This document shows, in pieces, positions 8,469 through 19,432 of a stretch of 64,000 nucleotides of DNA (its first letter is position 1; each line of letters starts with the position of its first letter). The position numbers and the translations under genes were made by a program. The notes below the pieces were generated by a model. It did not search any database. It saw only the letters and a list, made by a program, of their open reading frames with translations, and was not told where the DNA came from. This stretch comes from Paracoccus sp. SMMA_5_TC (lineage in GTDB: Bacteria > Pseudomonadota > Alphaproteobacteria > Rhodobacterales > Rhodobacteraceae). The stretch spans positions 1,723,501-1,787,500 of the forward strand of contig NZ_CP102355.1 in assembly GCF_009696685.2 (NCBI RefSeq), in the 5' to 3' direction.

Positions 8469-9764
8469 ATGAACAAGACTGTTTTCTGGCTGGCCGGGCT
8501 GATGGCGCTGCCGGTCGCGGCCGAGGCCAAGACCGAAATTTCCTGGTGGCATGCGATGACCGGCGCCAATGCCGAGGTCGTCGCCAAGATCGCCGGCGAT
8601 TTCAACGCCAGCCAGTCTGATTACGAGGTCAAGCCCGTGTTCAAGGGCACCTATCCCGAAACCCTGAACGCCGGTATTGCCGCCTTTCGCGCTGGCCAGG
8701 CCCCGGACATCATTCAGGTGTTCGATGTGGGAACCGGGGTGATGATGGGCGCGCAGGGCGCCATCAAACCCGTGGCCGAGGTGTTGCAGCAAGGCGGTTT
8801 CACCTTCGACAAGGCCCAGTATCTGCCGGGCATCGTCGGCTATTATTCGACGCCCGCCGGGGAAATGCTGTCCTTTCCTTACAACTCGTCCTCGCCCGTG
8901 TTGTATTACAACAAGGAAATCTTCAGAAAGGCCGGGCTTGATGTCGACAACCCGCCCAAGACATGGGCCGAAGTCTGGGCCGCCGCCCGCAAGATCAAGG
9001 AATCCGGGGCGGCCAGTTGCGGCTATACCTCGACCTGGCTGACCTGGATCCATACCGAGAACTTTGCCGCCTGGAACAATGTCAGCTGGGGCACCAACGA
9101 AAACGGCCTGGCCGGCACCCCCGAGCTGAAGATCGACGGGCCGCTGTTCGTCAAACACTTCCAGGAACTGGCCGATCTGGCCAAGGAAGGCGTGTTTGTC
9201 TATGGCGGCCGCACCAGCGAGGCCAAGCAGAACTTCACCTCGGGCGAATGCGGGATTTTGACCGAAAGCTCGGGCGGGCTGGGCGATATCATCAAATCCG
9301 GCATGGATTACGGCATCGGCCAGTTGCCCTATGACGAGACCGCCGAAGGTGCGCCGCAGAACACCGTGCCGGGCGGGGCCTCGCTGTGGGTGATGGGTGG
9401 CAAGTCGGACGAAACCTACAAAGGGGTCGCTGCCTTCTTCAACTATCTGTCCCAGACCGAGGTGCAGCAGTATCTGCACGAACAATCGGGCTATCTGCCG
9501 GTGACGCTGGCCGCCTATGAGGCGACCAAGGCCTCGGGGTTTTATGAGCAGAATCCGGCCCGCGAAACGCCGGTGCTGCAATTGATGGGCAAGGCGCCGA
9601 CCGAAAACTCCAAGGGCGTGCGGGCGCCGAACCTGCCGCAGCTGCGCGACATCCAGAACGAGGAATACGAAAAGATGCTGGCTGGACAGCAGGATGCCGC
9701 GACGGCGCTGAAGAATGCCGTCGAACGCGGCAATGCCGCGATCAAGGAAGCCGTCGGCGGCTGA
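8469..9764 (+). CDS. ugpB: sn-glycerol-3-phosphate ABC transporter, periplasmic binding protein
   Basis: A 431-aa extracellular solute-binding protein (family 1). A signal peptide ends at VAAEA. The start of the mature protein, TEISWWHAMTGANAEVV, together with GAQGAIKPVAEV, LSFPYNSSSPVLYYNKEIF and PGGASLWVMGGKS, is typical of UgpB, which captures glycerol-3-phosphate or glycerophosphodiesters. The ATG at 8469 is chosen because a cggaggatgac ribosome site precedes it and the signal peptide starts here; an upstream in-frame ATG at 8358 would add a non-hydrophobic extension. First gene of ugpBAEC. Confidence 0.93.
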   Translation: MNKTVFWLAGLMALPVAAEAKTEISWWHAMTGANAEVVAKIAGDFNASQSDYEVKPVFKGTYPETLNAGIAAFRAGQAPDIIQVFDVGTGVMMGAQGAIKPVAEVLQQGGFTFDKAQYLPGIVGYYSTPAGEMLSFPYNSSSPVLYYNKEIFRKAGLDVDNPPKTWAEVWAAARKIKESGAASCGYTSTWLTWIHTENFAAWNNVSWGTNENGLAGTPELKIDGPLFVKHFQELADLAKEGVFVYGGRTSEAKQNFTSGECGILTESSGGLGDIIKSGMDYGIGQLPYDETAEGAPQNTVPGGASLWVMGGKSDETYKGVAAFFNYLSQTEVQQYLHEQSGYLPVTLAAYEATKASGFYEQNPARETPVLQLMGKAPTENSKGVRAPNLPQLRDIQNEEYEKMLAGQQDAATALKNAVERGNAAIKEAVGG

Positions 9765-9815
9765 GGAGATACCGGGGGCGCCCCCTGGCGGGCGCCCTCT
9801 GGATTCGGGGGACGG

Positions 9816-10697
9816 ATGCGACGCACGGTATTTCCGCACAAGTTGCTGCCCTGGCTGCTGCTGGCGCCGCAACTTGCCATCACGCTGGTGTTCTTCTACT
9901 GGCCGGCAGCGCAGGCATTTCGCCAGTCGCTGCTGAGGGAAGATGCCTTTGGCCTGAACAGCAGCTTTGTCGGCCTGGCCAATTTCCGCAAGGTCCTGTC
10001 GGATCCCAATTACCTGAACGCGGTTCAGGTGACGGTGATATTCTCGGCCCTGGTCGCCTGTCTGGCGATGGCCATTGCCCTGTTTCTGGCGGTTCAGGCC
10101 GAAAAGATCATTCGCGGCAAGGGTTTTTACCGCACGCTGATGATCTGGCCCTATGCGGTGGCGCCGGCAATCGCCGGGATGCTGTGGCTGTTCATGTTCA
10201 ACCCCGGCTTCGGCACCCTGGCCTGGCCGCTGCGGCAGATGGGCATCGCCTGGAATCCGTTGCTGGATGGGGATCAGGCGATGGCGCTGGTGGTGGCGGC
10301 TGCGACCTGGAAACAGATCAGCTACAATTTCCTGTTTTTTATGGCCGGCCTTCAGGCCATTCCGCGTTCGCTGATCGAGGCGGCGGCGATCGACGGCGCC
10401 TCGCGCCGCCATACCTTCTGGACCATCGTCTTTCCGCTGCTGGCGCCCACCAGTTTCTTTCTGCTGGTCGTCAATACCGTCTATGCGCTGTTCGACACTT
10501 TCGGCATCATCCATGCGGTCACCGGCGGCGGGCCGGGCAAGGCCACCGAAACCCTGGTCTACAAGGTCTATAACGACGGTTTCGTCAATCTGATCATGGG
10601 CGATTCCGCCGCGCAATCGGTCATCCTGATGCTGATCGTGATCGCCCTGACGGCGTTTCAGTTCCGCTTCATCGAAAGGCGGGTGCATTATGGCTGA
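9816..10697 (+). CDS. ugpA: Glycerol-3-phosphate ABC transporter permease UgpA
   Basis: A 293-aa inner-membrane permease with six hydrophobic helices. [19 protein letters not shown] at the N-terminus and the EAA loop ([24 protein letters not shown], read in parts) place it in the MalF/UgpA class. The EAA loop contacts the UgpC ATPase. It starts 51 nt after ugpB; its 3' end overlaps ugpE by 8 nt, which indicates translational coupling. Confidence 0.93.
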   Translation: MRRTVFPHKLLPWLLLAPQLAITLVFFYWPAAQAFRQSLLREDAFGLNSSFVGLANFRKVLSDPNYLNAVQVTVIFSALVACLAMAIALFLAVQAEKIIRGKGFYRTLMIWPYAVAPAIAGMLWLFMFNPGFGTLAWPLRQMGIAWNPLLDGDQAMALVVAAATWKQISYNFLFFMAGLQAIPRSLIEAAAIDGASRRHTFWTIVFPLLAPTSFFLLVVNTVYALFDTFGIIHAVTGGGPGKATETLVYKVYNDGFVNLIMGDSAAQSVILMLIVIALTAFQFRFIERRVHYG

Positions 10698-11553
10698 GCC
10701 GCCTCCGCTGGCGCCGCGCGGGGCGGGGCGCGTGGTCGCGCATCTGTGGATGATCCTGGGGGTCATCATAGTCGCCTTCCCGGTCTATTACGTGGTTATC
10801 GCCTCGACCCATTCAACCGCAACGATCCTGCGGCCGCCGCTGCCACTGCTGCCCGGCCCGCATGCCGCCGAAAACTATGCCGAGGCTTTCGCTGGCGGCG
10901 TCAGTCGCATCGGCGGCGTCAGCCTGTGGCGGCTGCTGGCCAATACCACGCTGGTGGCGCTGGGGATCGCACTGGGCAAGATCGCGATCTCCATGGCCTC
11001 GGCCTATGCCATCGTGTTCTTTCGCTTTCCGCTGCGCATGGCCTGTTTCTGGCTGATCTTCATCACGCTGATGCTGCCGGTCGAGGTGCGCATCCAGCCG
11101 ACCTACAAGGTCATGGTCGATCTGGGCCTGATCGATACCTATGCCGGGCTGATCCTGCCGCTGATCGCCTCGGCCACGGCGACGCTGCTGTTTCGGCAAT
11201 TCTTCATGACCATCCCCGACGAACTGCTCGAGGCGGCACGGGTGGACGGTGCGGGGCCCTGGCGGTTTTTCCGCGACATCCTGTGGCCGCTGTCGCTGAC
11301 CAATGTGGCCGCGATCTTCGTGATCCAGTTCATCTATGGCTGGACGCAATATCTGTGGCCGCTGCTGGTCACTAATTCCAACGAAATGAACACCATCGTC
11401 ATCGCGCTGAAAAAGATGATCTCTTTCGCCGATGCCGATACGCCCTGGAACCTGGTGATGGTGACCAGTGTGCTGGCGATCCTGCCGCCGATCCTGGTGG
11501 TGGTGCTGATGCAGCGCTGGTTCGTCAAGGGCCTGGTCGAGACGGAGAAGTGA
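10690..11553 (+). CDS. ugpE: Glycerol-3-phosphate ABC transporter permease UgpE
   Basis: A 287-aa membrane permease of the MalG/UgpE class. An N-terminal helix, a periplasmic loop with [15 protein letters not shown], then helices with [20 protein letters not shown] and the EAA loop [17 protein letters not shown] are seen. It pairs with UgpA to form the channel. Overlaps ugpA by 8 nt and touches the ugpC start codon without a gap (TGA then ATG). Confidence 0.93.
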   Translation: MAEPPPLAPRGAGRVVAHLWMILGVIIVAFPVYYVVIASTHSTATILRPPLPLLPGPHAAENYAEAFAGGVSRIGGVSLWRLLANTTLVALGIALGKIAISMASAYAIVFFRFPLRMACFWLIFITLMLPVEVRIQPTYKVMVDLGLIDTYAGLILPLIASATATLLFRQFFMTIPDELLEAARVDGAGPWRFFRDILWPLSLTNVAAIFVIQFIYGWTQYLWPLLVTNSNEMNTIVIALKKMISFADADTPWNLVMVTSVLAILPPILVVVLMQRWFVKGLVETEK

Positions 11554-12627
<1,074 letters not shown>

Positions 12628-12633
<6 letters not shown>

Positions 12634-12951
12634 GCGGCCAAGGGCCTTGGCGGCATAGACGGTGCCGGGCCCGCCCGACATTTCGATGGCGACGGCCAGC
12701 ACCTCGAGCAACTCCTCGCGGCTGGCGCCGTGCGCCTTGGCCTCGCTGGTGTGAAAGATCACGCAATCCTCGCAGCCGCGACCGATGGCAACCGCGAGGG
12801 CGATCAGCTCCTTCATTGCCACGCTGATCGTGCCCGGCTGCATCGCGCTGCGCATCAGCCCGCGAAATGCGCCCATCGTGCGGCTGTCTGCGCGGAAAAG
12901 CGCGGCGGCGCGGGCATTCATGGCATCCAGCTTGTCGCGCGATGCGGTCAT
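12628..12951 (-). CDS. Carboxymuconolactone decarboxylase (AhpD-like) family protein
   Basis: A 107-aa single-domain CMD/AhpD fold protein. GCEDCVIFH gives the Cys-x2-Cys-x3-His active site of the peroxidase-related AhpD branch, preceded by [12 protein letters not shown] and followed by [22 protein letters not shown]. Such proteins are usually disulfide reductases that act with peroxiredoxins; whether this one decarboxylates anything is doubtful because of the CxxC. It lies 12 nt downstream of the LysR gene on the same strand, so the two are likely one transcript. Confidence 0.85.
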
Positions 12952-12963
12952 GGTGTTTCCTTT

Positions 12964-13860
12964 CTAGCTGTCCTGCAGGGTTTCGATCCAGTTCCGAAAG
13001 GCGTTCAGCGGCGCATGGTCGCGCCGGCTTGCCGGCCAGGCCAGCCAATAGGCGCCGGTGCCCTCTACCGCGGGCCGCAGCAAGGGGCGCAGCCGGCCCT
13101 CGGCGATTTCGACGCGGGCAAGGTAATCGGGCAGCAAGGCCACCCCCAGCCCGGCAATCGCCGCCTGGATCATCATGGAAAACTGATCCATCACCATCCG
13201 GCTTGGCGCCGCTGGCGGCTGCGCACCCTGGCCGCGAAACCATGCCGCCCAGGCATCAGGGCGCGTGGGCAGTTGCAGCAGCGTCAGCCCCGCCATGTCG
13301 CCCGGGTCGCGAACCGGATGCTGCGCCAGCAACCCGGCCGAGGCGCAGGCCGTCAGCCTTTCGTCAAACAGCCGCAGATGTTCGGCCCCCGGCCAATCGT
13401 CCTGCCCGAAGAAGATGACGGCATCGAAAGGTTCGGCCTCGAAGCTGAAACGGGTAAATCGGGTGGCCAGGTTGATCGATACACCGGGATGCGCCGACAG
13501 GAACTGTGGCAGGCGCGGCGCCAGCCAGCGGGTGCCAAAGGTCGGCAGCACCGCCAGGTCCAGGGTGCCGCCTTCGGGGTTGGCGATCAGCGCCATGCTG
13601 GCGCGCTGGATCAGGTCCAGCGCCGCCTGGATGTCGCGGGAATAGCGGCTTGCCGCCTCGGTCGGGATCAGGCGCTTGCGGTGGCGGATGAACAGCTGCA
13701 GCCCCAGCTGCTGTTCCAGGGTCTGGATCAACCGGCTGATGGTGCTTTGGGTCAGGCCGATATCCTCGGCGGCGCGCGTGACCGAACCCATGCGCATCAC
13801 CGCATCAAAGGCCAACAGCAGGCTGAGGTTGGGCAGAAAACGCCTTGGTCGCAAGAACAT
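12964..13860 (-). CDS. LysR-family transcriptional regulator
   Basis: A 298-aa LTTR. The winged HTH occupies about residues 10-70 (LAFDAVMRMGSVTRAAEDIG, then LTQSTISRLIQTLEQQLGLQ), followed by a substrate-binding domain with DLAVLPTFGTRWLAPRLPQF and GLGVALLPDYLA. It is divergent from the glutaryl-CoA dehydrogenase gene across a 112-bp gap, the usual arrangement for an LTTR that controls its neighbour, so a GcdR-like role in glutarate/lysine catabolism is inferred. The effector is unknown. Confidence 0.9.
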   Translation of the reverse strand: MFLRPRRFLPNLSLLLAFDAVMRMGSVTRAAEDIGLTQSTISRLIQTLEQQLGLQLFIRHRKRLIPTEAASRYSRDIQAALDLIQRASMALIANPEGGTLDLAVLPTFGTRWLAPRLPQFLSAHPGVSINLATRFTRFSFEAEPFDAVIFFGQDDWPGAEHLRLFDERLTACASAGLLAQHPVRDPGDMAGLTLLQLPTRPDAWAAWFRGQGAQPPAAPSRMVMDQFSMMIQAAIAGLGVALLPDYLARVEIAEGRLRPLLRPAVEGTGAYWLAWPASRRDHAPLNAFRNWIETLQDS

Positions 13861-13866
13861 TCATCC

Positions 13867-13921
13867 CATACATGATATTATGAGGATTATCCGTTTCTTG
13901 CGAATCCGGCAAAGGTATAAT
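13867..13921 (+). promoter_or_regulatory. gcdH promoter and candidate LysR operator
   Basis: A perfect TATAAT -10 element at 13916-13921 lies 51 nt before the gcdH start; a weak TTTCTT at 13894-13899 is at 16-bp spacing. Upstream, CATA-catgatat-TATG (13867-13882) is an interrupted inverted repeat of LTTR type, next to the start codon of the divergent LysR gene. Confidence 0.45.
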
Positions 13922-13972
13922 GCATGAACTGCCGGCATCGAGCGCGGCGGCACAGCAGCAGGGAGCACTGGC

Positions 13973-15172
13973 ATGGCGGTAAAATCTCACAAGGGCGCGG
14001 CATTCACCTGGTCCGACCCGTTTCTTCTGGACGATCAGCTGACCGAAGAAGAGCGCATGATCCGCGACAGCGCCGCCGCCTTTGCTGCCGACCGGCTGCT
14101 GCCGCGGGTCGAGGACGCCTATCTGAACGAACATACCGACCCTGAAATCTTTCGCGAGATGGGCGCGGCCGGTCTGCTGGGCGTCACCGTGGACGAGGCT
14201 TACGGAGGGGTAGGCGCCTCTTACGTCGCCTATGGCCTGGTGGCGCGCGAAATCGAACGCGTCGATTCCGGCTACCGCAGCATGGCCTCGGTGCAAAGTT
14301 CGCTGGTGATGTTCCCGATCGAGGCCTATGGCAGCGAAGAGCAGAAGCAGAAATACCTGCCCAAGCTGGCGACCGGCGAGTTCATCGGCTGTTTCGGTCT
14401 GACCGAGCCCGAAGCCGGTTCCGACCCTGCCGGCATGAAAACGCGCGCCACCAAGGTCGATGGCGGCTATGTGCTGAACGGCGCAAAGATGTGGATTTCC
14501 AACGCGCCCATCGCCGATGTCTTTGTGGTCTGGGCCAAATCCGATGCGCATGGCGGCAAGGTGCGCGGCTTTGTGCTGGAAAAGGGGATGAAGGGACTGT
14601 CGGCGCCCAAGATCGAAGGCAAGCTCAGTCTGCGCGCCTCGATCACCGGGGAAATCGTGATGGAAAACGTCGAGGTCGGCGAGGACGCGCTGCTGCCCGG
14701 GATCGAGGGCATGGGCGGCCCCTTTGGCTGTCTGAACCGCGCCCGCTATGGCATTTCCTGGGGGGCCATGGGTGCGGCCGAGGATTGCTGGTTCCGCGCC
14801 CGTCAATACGGCCTGGATCGCCAGCAGTTCAAGCGGCCGCTGGCGGCGACCCAGCTGTATCAGAAGAAACTGGCCGACATGCAGACCGAAATCGCCCTGG
14901 GCCTGCAAGCCAGCCTGCGCGTCGGCCGGCTGTTCGATGAAGGCAAGTTTGCCCCGGAAATGATTTCCATCGTCAAGCGCAACAACTGCGGCAAGGCGCT
15001 GGAGATCGCCCGCATCGCCCGCGACATGCACGGCGGCAACGGCATCCAGATCGGCTATCATGTGATGCGCCACGCACAGAACCTGGAAACCGTGAACACC
15101 TATGAGGGCACCCATGACGTGCACGCGCTGATCCTTGGCCGTGCGCAGACCGGGCTGCAGGCCTTTGGCTGA
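13973..15172 (+). CDS. gcdH: Glutaryl-CoA dehydrogenase
   Basis: A 399-aa flavin acyl-CoA dehydrogenase. It oxidises and decarboxylates glutaryl-CoA to crotonyl-CoA in lysine/tryptophan degradation. Specific features of GcdH rather than a general acyl-CoA dehydrogenase: [16 protein letters not shown] with the arginine that binds the glutaryl carboxylate, [13 protein letters not shown], and the catalytic Glu378 in [17 protein letters not shown]. Length matches the family without a mitochondrial leader. Its TGA shares one base with the next ATG (TGATG), so the pair is translationally coupled. Confidence 0.94.
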   Translation: MAVKSHKGAAFTWSDPFLLDDQLTEEERMIRDSAAAFAADRLLPRVEDAYLNEHTDPEIFREMGAAGLLGVTVDEAYGGVGASYVAYGLVAREIERVDSGYRSMASVQSSLVMFPIEAYGSEEQKQKYLPKLATGEFIGCFGLTEPEAGSDPAGMKTRATKVDGGYVLNGAKMWISNAPIADVFVVWAKSDAHGGKVRGFVLEKGMKGLSAPKIEGKLSLRASITGEIVMENVEVGEDALLPGIEGMGGPFGCLNRARYGISWGAMGAAEDCWFRARQYGLDRQQFKRPLAATQLYQKKLADMQTEIALGLQASLRVGRLFDEGKFAPEMISIVKRNNCGKALEIARIARDMHGGNGIQIGYHVMRHAQNLETVNTYEGTHDVHALILGRAQTGLQAFG

Positions 15173-16323
15173 TGGGCAGCGCACCGCTGCGGGGCCTCAA
15201 GGTCGTCGAACTGGCGCGCATTCTGGCCGGCCCCTGGATCGGCCAGACCCTTGCCGATCTGGGCGCCCAGGTCATCAAGGTCGAGGCGCCCGAGGGCGAT
15301 GACACCCGCCGATGGGGGCCGCCCTTCATCGACCGGTTGCGCGCGGATGGCACGACCGAACGGGTGGCCGCCTATTTCCACGCCGCCAATCGGGGCAAGA
15401 CCTCGGTCATCTGCGACTTCAACGACCCCGCCGACCTGGCGCGTCTGCGCGAACTGATCGCCGAGGCCGATGTGGTGATCGAGAACTTCAAATGCGGCGG
15501 GTTGCGCCGTTTCGGCCTGGATTACGACAGCCTTTCGGTCGCCAATCCGGGGTTGGTCTATGCCTCGATCACCGGCTTTGGCCAGACCGGGCCGCGGGCG
15601 ACGCAGCCGGGCTATGATTTCCTGATTCAGGGCATGTGCGGCATCATGGACCTGACCGGAGAGCCGGGGGGCGAGCCGCAAAAGGTCGGGGTGGCCTGGA
15701 TCGACATTTTTACCGGGCTTTACGGGGTGATCGCGGTGCAGGCGGCATTGGCCGAACGGGCGCGCTCGGGACTGGGCCAGCATCTGGACCTGTCGCTGCT
15801 TGACTGCGGTATTGCGGTGCTGGCCAATCAGGCGACCAATTATCTGCTGGGCGGGCAAGTGCCGCATCGGTTGGGCAACGCGCATCCCAATATCGTGCCC
15901 TATCAGCTGTTCCCAGCCGCCGATGGACATGTGATCATCGCCTGCGGCAACGATCGCCAGTTCCAGGCCCTGTGCCGGGCTCTGCATCTGCCCGATCTGG
16001 CGGAAGATCCGGATTATGCCACCAATCCCGGCCGGGTTGCGAATCGCGAACGCCTGGTGCCGCTGCTGGCGCAGGCGACGCGGCAGCTGGAACGGGGCGA
16101 ACTGATCGGTGCGCTCGAGGCGGTGGGCGTGCCGGCGGGGCCGGTCAACGATCTGGCCGAAGGTCTTGCCGATCCGCAGGTGGTCGCCCGGGGACTGCAC
16201 ATCGCCCCCGAAGGCATCCCCGGACTGCGCAGCCCGATGGTGTTCTCGCGCAGCGAACTGGACACCCGGCGCGCTGCCCCCGCTTTGGGCGAGGGCCAAT
16301 GGCACTTCGCGCCCGAGGAATGA
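15172..16323 (+). CDS. Family III (CaiB/BaiF) CoA-transferase, probably succinyl-CoA:glutarate
   Basis: A 383-aa CaiB/BaiF protein. Begins GLKVVELARILAGPWIGQTLADLGAQVIKVE, the normal family N-terminus; the catalytic aspartate is Asp178 in VAWIDIFTGLYG. Coupled to gcdH, so the most likely role is activating glutarate to glutaryl-CoA, as in human SUGCT and similar bacterial gene pairs. Substrate is inferred from context only. A strong inverted repeat follows the stop. Confidence 0.87.
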   Translation: MGSAPLRGLKVVELARILAGPWIGQTLADLGAQVIKVEAPEGDDTRRWGPPFIDRLRADGTTERVAAYFHAANRGKTSVICDFNDPADLARLRELIAEADVVIENFKCGGLRRFGLDYDSLSVANPGLVYASITGFGQTGPRATQPGYDFLIQGMCGIMDLTGEPGGEPQKVGVAWIDIFTGLYGVIAVQAALAERARSGLGQHLDLSLLDCGIAVLANQATNYLLGGQVPHRLGNAHPNIVPYQLFPAADGHVIIACGNDRQFQALCRALHLPDLAEDPDYATNPGRVANRERLVPLLAQATRQLERGELIGALEAVGVPAGPVNDLAEGLADPQVVARGLHIAPEGIPGLRSPMVFSRSELDTRRAAPALGEGQWHFAPEE

Positions 16324-16325
16324 CC

Positions 16326-16356
16326 GTGCCGGCCGGGCACCGCGCCCGGCCGGCAC
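16326..16356. terminator. Bidirectional hairpin between convergent genes
   Basis: A perfect 13-bp inverted repeat (gtgccggccgggc / gcccggccggcac) with a 5-nt loop, between the CoA-transferase (+) and livM (-) 3' ends. No T-run on either side, so it may work with Rho or by pausing. Confidence 0.6.
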
Positions 16357-16365
16357 CATCGCGTC

Positions 16366-17706
16366 CTAGCGTTCCGGCACCAAGCCGCGCGGGGCAAAGC
16401 GCAACACCAGCAGCAACAACAACCCCAGCGCGATGAAGCGCATATGCGGCGCGCCGCCCAGCAGATGATCGCGCAGCGCGCCTTCGGGCAGCGGCATGGT
16501 CACCAGCCGCATCAATTCGGGGCCCCAGACCTCGGCCTTGATCCACAGGAACCAGATCAGGATCGCGCCCAGCACAGCGCCCCAGTTGTTGCCCGAACCG
16601 CCGACCACCACCATCACCCAGATCAGGAAGGTATAGCGCAACGGGTTGAAGCTGTTGGGTGCCAGCAACCCGTCCAGCGTCGTCATCATCGCGCCAGCCA
16701 GGCCGATCACCGCGCTGCCGATGATGAAGATCTGCAGATGCCGCCGGGTGACATGCTTGCCCATCGCCTCGGCAGCGGTCTCATTGTCGCGGATCGCGCG
16801 CATCATCCGACCCCAGGGCGATTTCAGCGCCAGTTCCGCCATCAGGATCAGCACCAGCAGCACGGCCCCGAACAGGCCCGCATACAGCAGCTTGACCCAG
16901 ATGCCCGAGGCGGTCGCAGGGTCCAGACCCCATTCCGCCGCCCGCGCGACAAAGCCCGGATCGCTTTGGAGGTCCAGCTCATATGGAACGGGCCGCGGAA
17001 TGCCCGACACGTTCTTGACGCCGCGCGACAGCCATTCCTCGTTGCGCATCACGGCGACGATGATTTCGCCGATGCCCAGCGTGGCGATCGCCAGATAGTC
17101 CGACCGCAGGCCAAGGGCCACCTTGCCGATGCCCCAGGCGGCTGCGGCGGCAAACAGCGCCCCCACCGGCCAGGACAGCAGCACCGGCAGGCCCAGGCCG
17201 CCGATATTGCCGGCCGCGGCGGCATTGTTCGCCTCGATCGCCATGACGGCCGGGTCGAAGAGGCGACGATAGATCACAAAGCCCACGATCAGCACTGCCA
17301 GCATGGCCAGCAGACGCAGGGGCCCGGTCATGCGCCGCCAGACCTGTGCGGCCAGCACCAGCGTGCCCAGCCCCACCAGAAGGGCCAGCAGCACCCGTGG
17401 GCCGCCCGCGGTCCAGGCGCCTTGCACTGGCGGCAGCGACACCAGCACAGGTGCCAGGCTGCCCAGGGCCAGGAAGCCCACGACACCGGCGTTGAACAGC
17501 CCCGCATAGCCCCATTGCATGTTCACGCCCAGTGCCATGATCGCCGAAATCAGCCCCATGTTCAGGATGGCCAGCGCGGTGTTCCAGCTGCCCGAGAACA
17601 TGGCGTTGCGAAAGCTGCCTTCGGCCAGGAACAGCGCGATCAGGATGATCAGCAGGATCGGCGCGCGCCAGGGGCTGCTTGCCTCGGCCTGACGAGAGTT
17701 CGACAT
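16366..17706 (-). CDS. livM: Branched-chain amino acid ABC transporter permease LivM
   Basis: A 446-aa permease with about ten hydrophobic segments. LRSDYLAIATLGIGEIIVAVMRNEEW and GRMMRAIRDNETAAEAMGKHV are hallmark LivM segments (the second is the ATPase-coupling loop). It is longer than E. coli LivM's core owing to an extended middle loop. Last gene of the livJGFHM transcript, 12 nt after livH, preceded by a GAGGAGG ribosome site. Confidence 0.92.
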   Translation of the reverse strand: MSNSRQAEASSPWRAPILLIILIALFLAEGSFRNAMFSGSWNTALAILNMGLISAIMALGVNMQWGYAGLFNAGVVGFLALGSLAPVLVSLPPVQGAWTAGGPRVLLALLVGLGTLVLAAQVWRRMTGPLRLLAMLAVLIVGFVIYRRLFDPAVMAIEANNAAAAGNIGGLGLPVLLSWPVGALFAAAAAWGIGKVALGLRSDYLAIATLGIGEIIVAVMRNEEWLSRGVKNVSGIPRPVPYELDLQSDPGFVARAAEWGLDPATASGIWVKLLYAGLFGAVLLVLILMAELALKSPWGRMMRAIRDNETAAEAMGKHVTRRHLQIFIIGSAVIGLAGAMMTTLDGLLAPNSFNPLRYTFLIWVMVVVGGSGNNWGAVLGAILIWFLWIKAEVWGPELMRLVTMPLPEGALRDHLLGGAPHMRFIALGLLLLLVLRFAPRGLVPER

Positions 17707-17718
17707 GAATAAACCTCC

Positions 17719-18720
17719 TCAGACGGATTTGCCGCGGAACAGGCCGGTGGGCCGGAACAGCAGGACGACGATCAGGATGACGAAGCTGACGGCGAACTTG
17801 TATTCGGTCGACAGCAGTTGCAGCATGCCCTGCGGCTCGAACCCCAGATAGGTTGCGATCTTTTTCCAGGGGTAGGTCACGGCCACCTCGGAAAAGGCGA
17901 CGATGAAGCCCCCGGCGACCGCGCCCAGCGGGCTGCCCAGCCCGCCGACGATGGCGGCGGCAAAGATCGGCAGCAGGATCTGGAAATAGTTGAAGGCCTT
18001 GAAGCTCTTGTCGAGGCCATAGAGCGTACCCGCAGTGACCGCCAGCGCGGTGGCGATGATCCAGGTCAGGCGGACAACCCGCTCGGGATCGATCCCCGAC
18101 AAGAGCGCCAGATCCTCGTTGTCGGAATAGGCGCGCATTGCCTTGCCCGACCGCGAGCGGCTGAGGAAACGGAACAGTGCCCAGCAGGCCAGCGCCGTCA
18201 CCACCAGCGTCAGCGCCTGGCTGACACGTAGCGAAAGACCTTCGGCCAGACCGGTCCAGGCGCGAAAATCCTGAACCGAAATCAGAAAGCGCGCGCCGTC
18301 GTCAAAGCGGATTTCATCCACGCCGATGATCAGCCGCGTCAGGCCGTTCATGATGAACATGACCCCGACCGAGGCCATCACCAGGATGATCGGTTCTGAC
18401 CGTTTCTTGCGATAGAAGCGATAGACTACCCGGTCGGTGCCCAGCACGAAGAGCGAGGTCAGCGCAATGCCGATCGGCAGGGCCAGCAAGGCGGTTGGCA
18501 GCGGCGTCAGGCTGATGCCCATTGCCTGCAACCCCCAGGTCACCAGGATGACCAGCGCCGTTCCCAGTGCCATGGTGTCGCCATGGGCAAAGTTGGAAAA
18601 CCGCAGGATGCCATAGATCAGCGTCACCCCCAGCGCCCCCAGCGCCAGTTGTGCCCCGTAGGCGGCTGCGGGGATGACCACGAAATTCAGAATGGCGACA
18701 ATCGCGTTCAGAATGTCCAT
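17719..18720 (-). CDS. livH: Branched-chain amino acid ABC transporter permease LivH
   Basis: A 333-aa permease. GVTLIYGILRFSNFAHGDTMALG near the N-terminus and GKAMRAYSDNEDLALLSGID as the coupling loop identify LivH; AAIVGGLGSPLGAVAGGFIV lies in the last third. It pairs with LivM in the inner membrane. It follows livF with 1 nt between them. Confidence 0.93.
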   Translation of the reverse strand: MDILNAIVAILNFVVIPAAAYGAQLALGALGVTLIYGILRFSNFAHGDTMALGTALVILVTWGLQAMGISLTPLPTALLALPIGIALTSLFVLGTDRVVYRFYRKKRSEPIILVMASVGVMFIMNGLTRLIIGVDEIRFDDGARFLISVQDFRAWTGLAEGLSLRVSQALTLVVTALACWALFRFLSRSRSGKAMRAYSDNEDLALLSGIDPERVVRLTWIIATALAVTAGTLYGLDKSFKAFNYFQILLPIFAAAIVGGLGSPLGAVAGGFIVAFSEVAVTYPWKKIATYLGFEPQGMLQLLSTEYKFAVSFVILIVVLLFRPTGLFRGKSV

Positions 18721-18721
18721 A

Positions 18722-19432
18722 TCAGCCCCCCAGGAAGGTTCGGCGGACCTCGGGGTCGGCCATCAGGGCCTTGCCGCTGTCGGTGTAACGATTGGCGCCC
18801 TGCACAAGCACATAGCCGATGTCGGCGATTTCCAGCGCCTGGCGGGCGTTCTGTTCGACCATCAGGATCGAGATGCCGGTGCGCGCGACCTCGATGATGC
18901 GGTCGAACAGCTCGTCCATCACGATGGGGCTGACACCGGCGGTCGGTTCGTCCAGCATCAGCAGGCTGGGCCGGGTCATCAGCGCCCGGCCCACGGCCAC
19001 CTGCTGGCGCTGGCCCCCCGACAGTTCGCCCGCGTTCTGCTTGCGCTTGTCGGCGACGGCGGGAAACAGTTCATAGACCTGGGCCATGGTGTCGCGATAA
19101 TCGTCGTCGCGGATGAAGGCGCCCATCTCCAGGTTTTCCTCGACCGTCATGGTCGGGAAGATGTTGTGGGTCTGGGGAACGAACCCCATGCCCTTGTGCA
19201 CGCGCTGTTGCGGGTTCAGGTGGGTGATGTCCTCACCGCCCAGCGTGACCGAACCCTCGCGCAGTTTCAGCATGCCGAATACGGCCTTCATCGCCGTCGA
19301 CTTGCCGGCGCCGTTGGGGCCGACGATGACCGCGATCTGGCCCTTGTCCACCGTCAGGGTGCAGCCGTTCAGGATGTCGGCCTTGCCATAGCCGCCGCGC
19401 ATGCCGGTGGCGGAAAGATAGGCGTTGCTCAT
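18722..19432 (-). CDS. livF: Branched-chain amino acid ABC transporter ATPase LivF
   Basis: A 236-aa ATPase. GGYGKADILNGCTLTVDKGQ, Walker A GPNGAGKST, signature LSGGQRQQVAVGRALM, Walker B LLMLDEPTAGVSP and ILMVEQNARQALEIAD are intact. The ATG at 19432 is chosen by family length; the longer open frame upstream overlaps livG and is non-homologous. The start overlaps the livG stop as ATGA. Confidence 0.93.
   Translation of the reverse strand: MSNAYLSATGMRGGYGKADILNGCTLTVDKGQIAVIVGPNGAGKSTAMKAVFGMLKLREGSVTLGGEDITHLNPQQRVHKGMGFVPQTHNIFPTMTVEENLEMGAFIRDDDYRDTMAQVYELFPAVADKRKQNAGELSGGQRQQVAVGRALMTRPSLLMLDEPTAGVSPIVMDELFDRIIEVARTGISILMVEQNARQALEIADIGYVLVQGANRYTDSGKALMADPEVRRTFLGG

Noticed and set aside
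8286..10769. An 827-codon open frame antisense to ugpB and ugpA
   Set aside because: Shadow of the ugp operon; no domain and no ribosome site.
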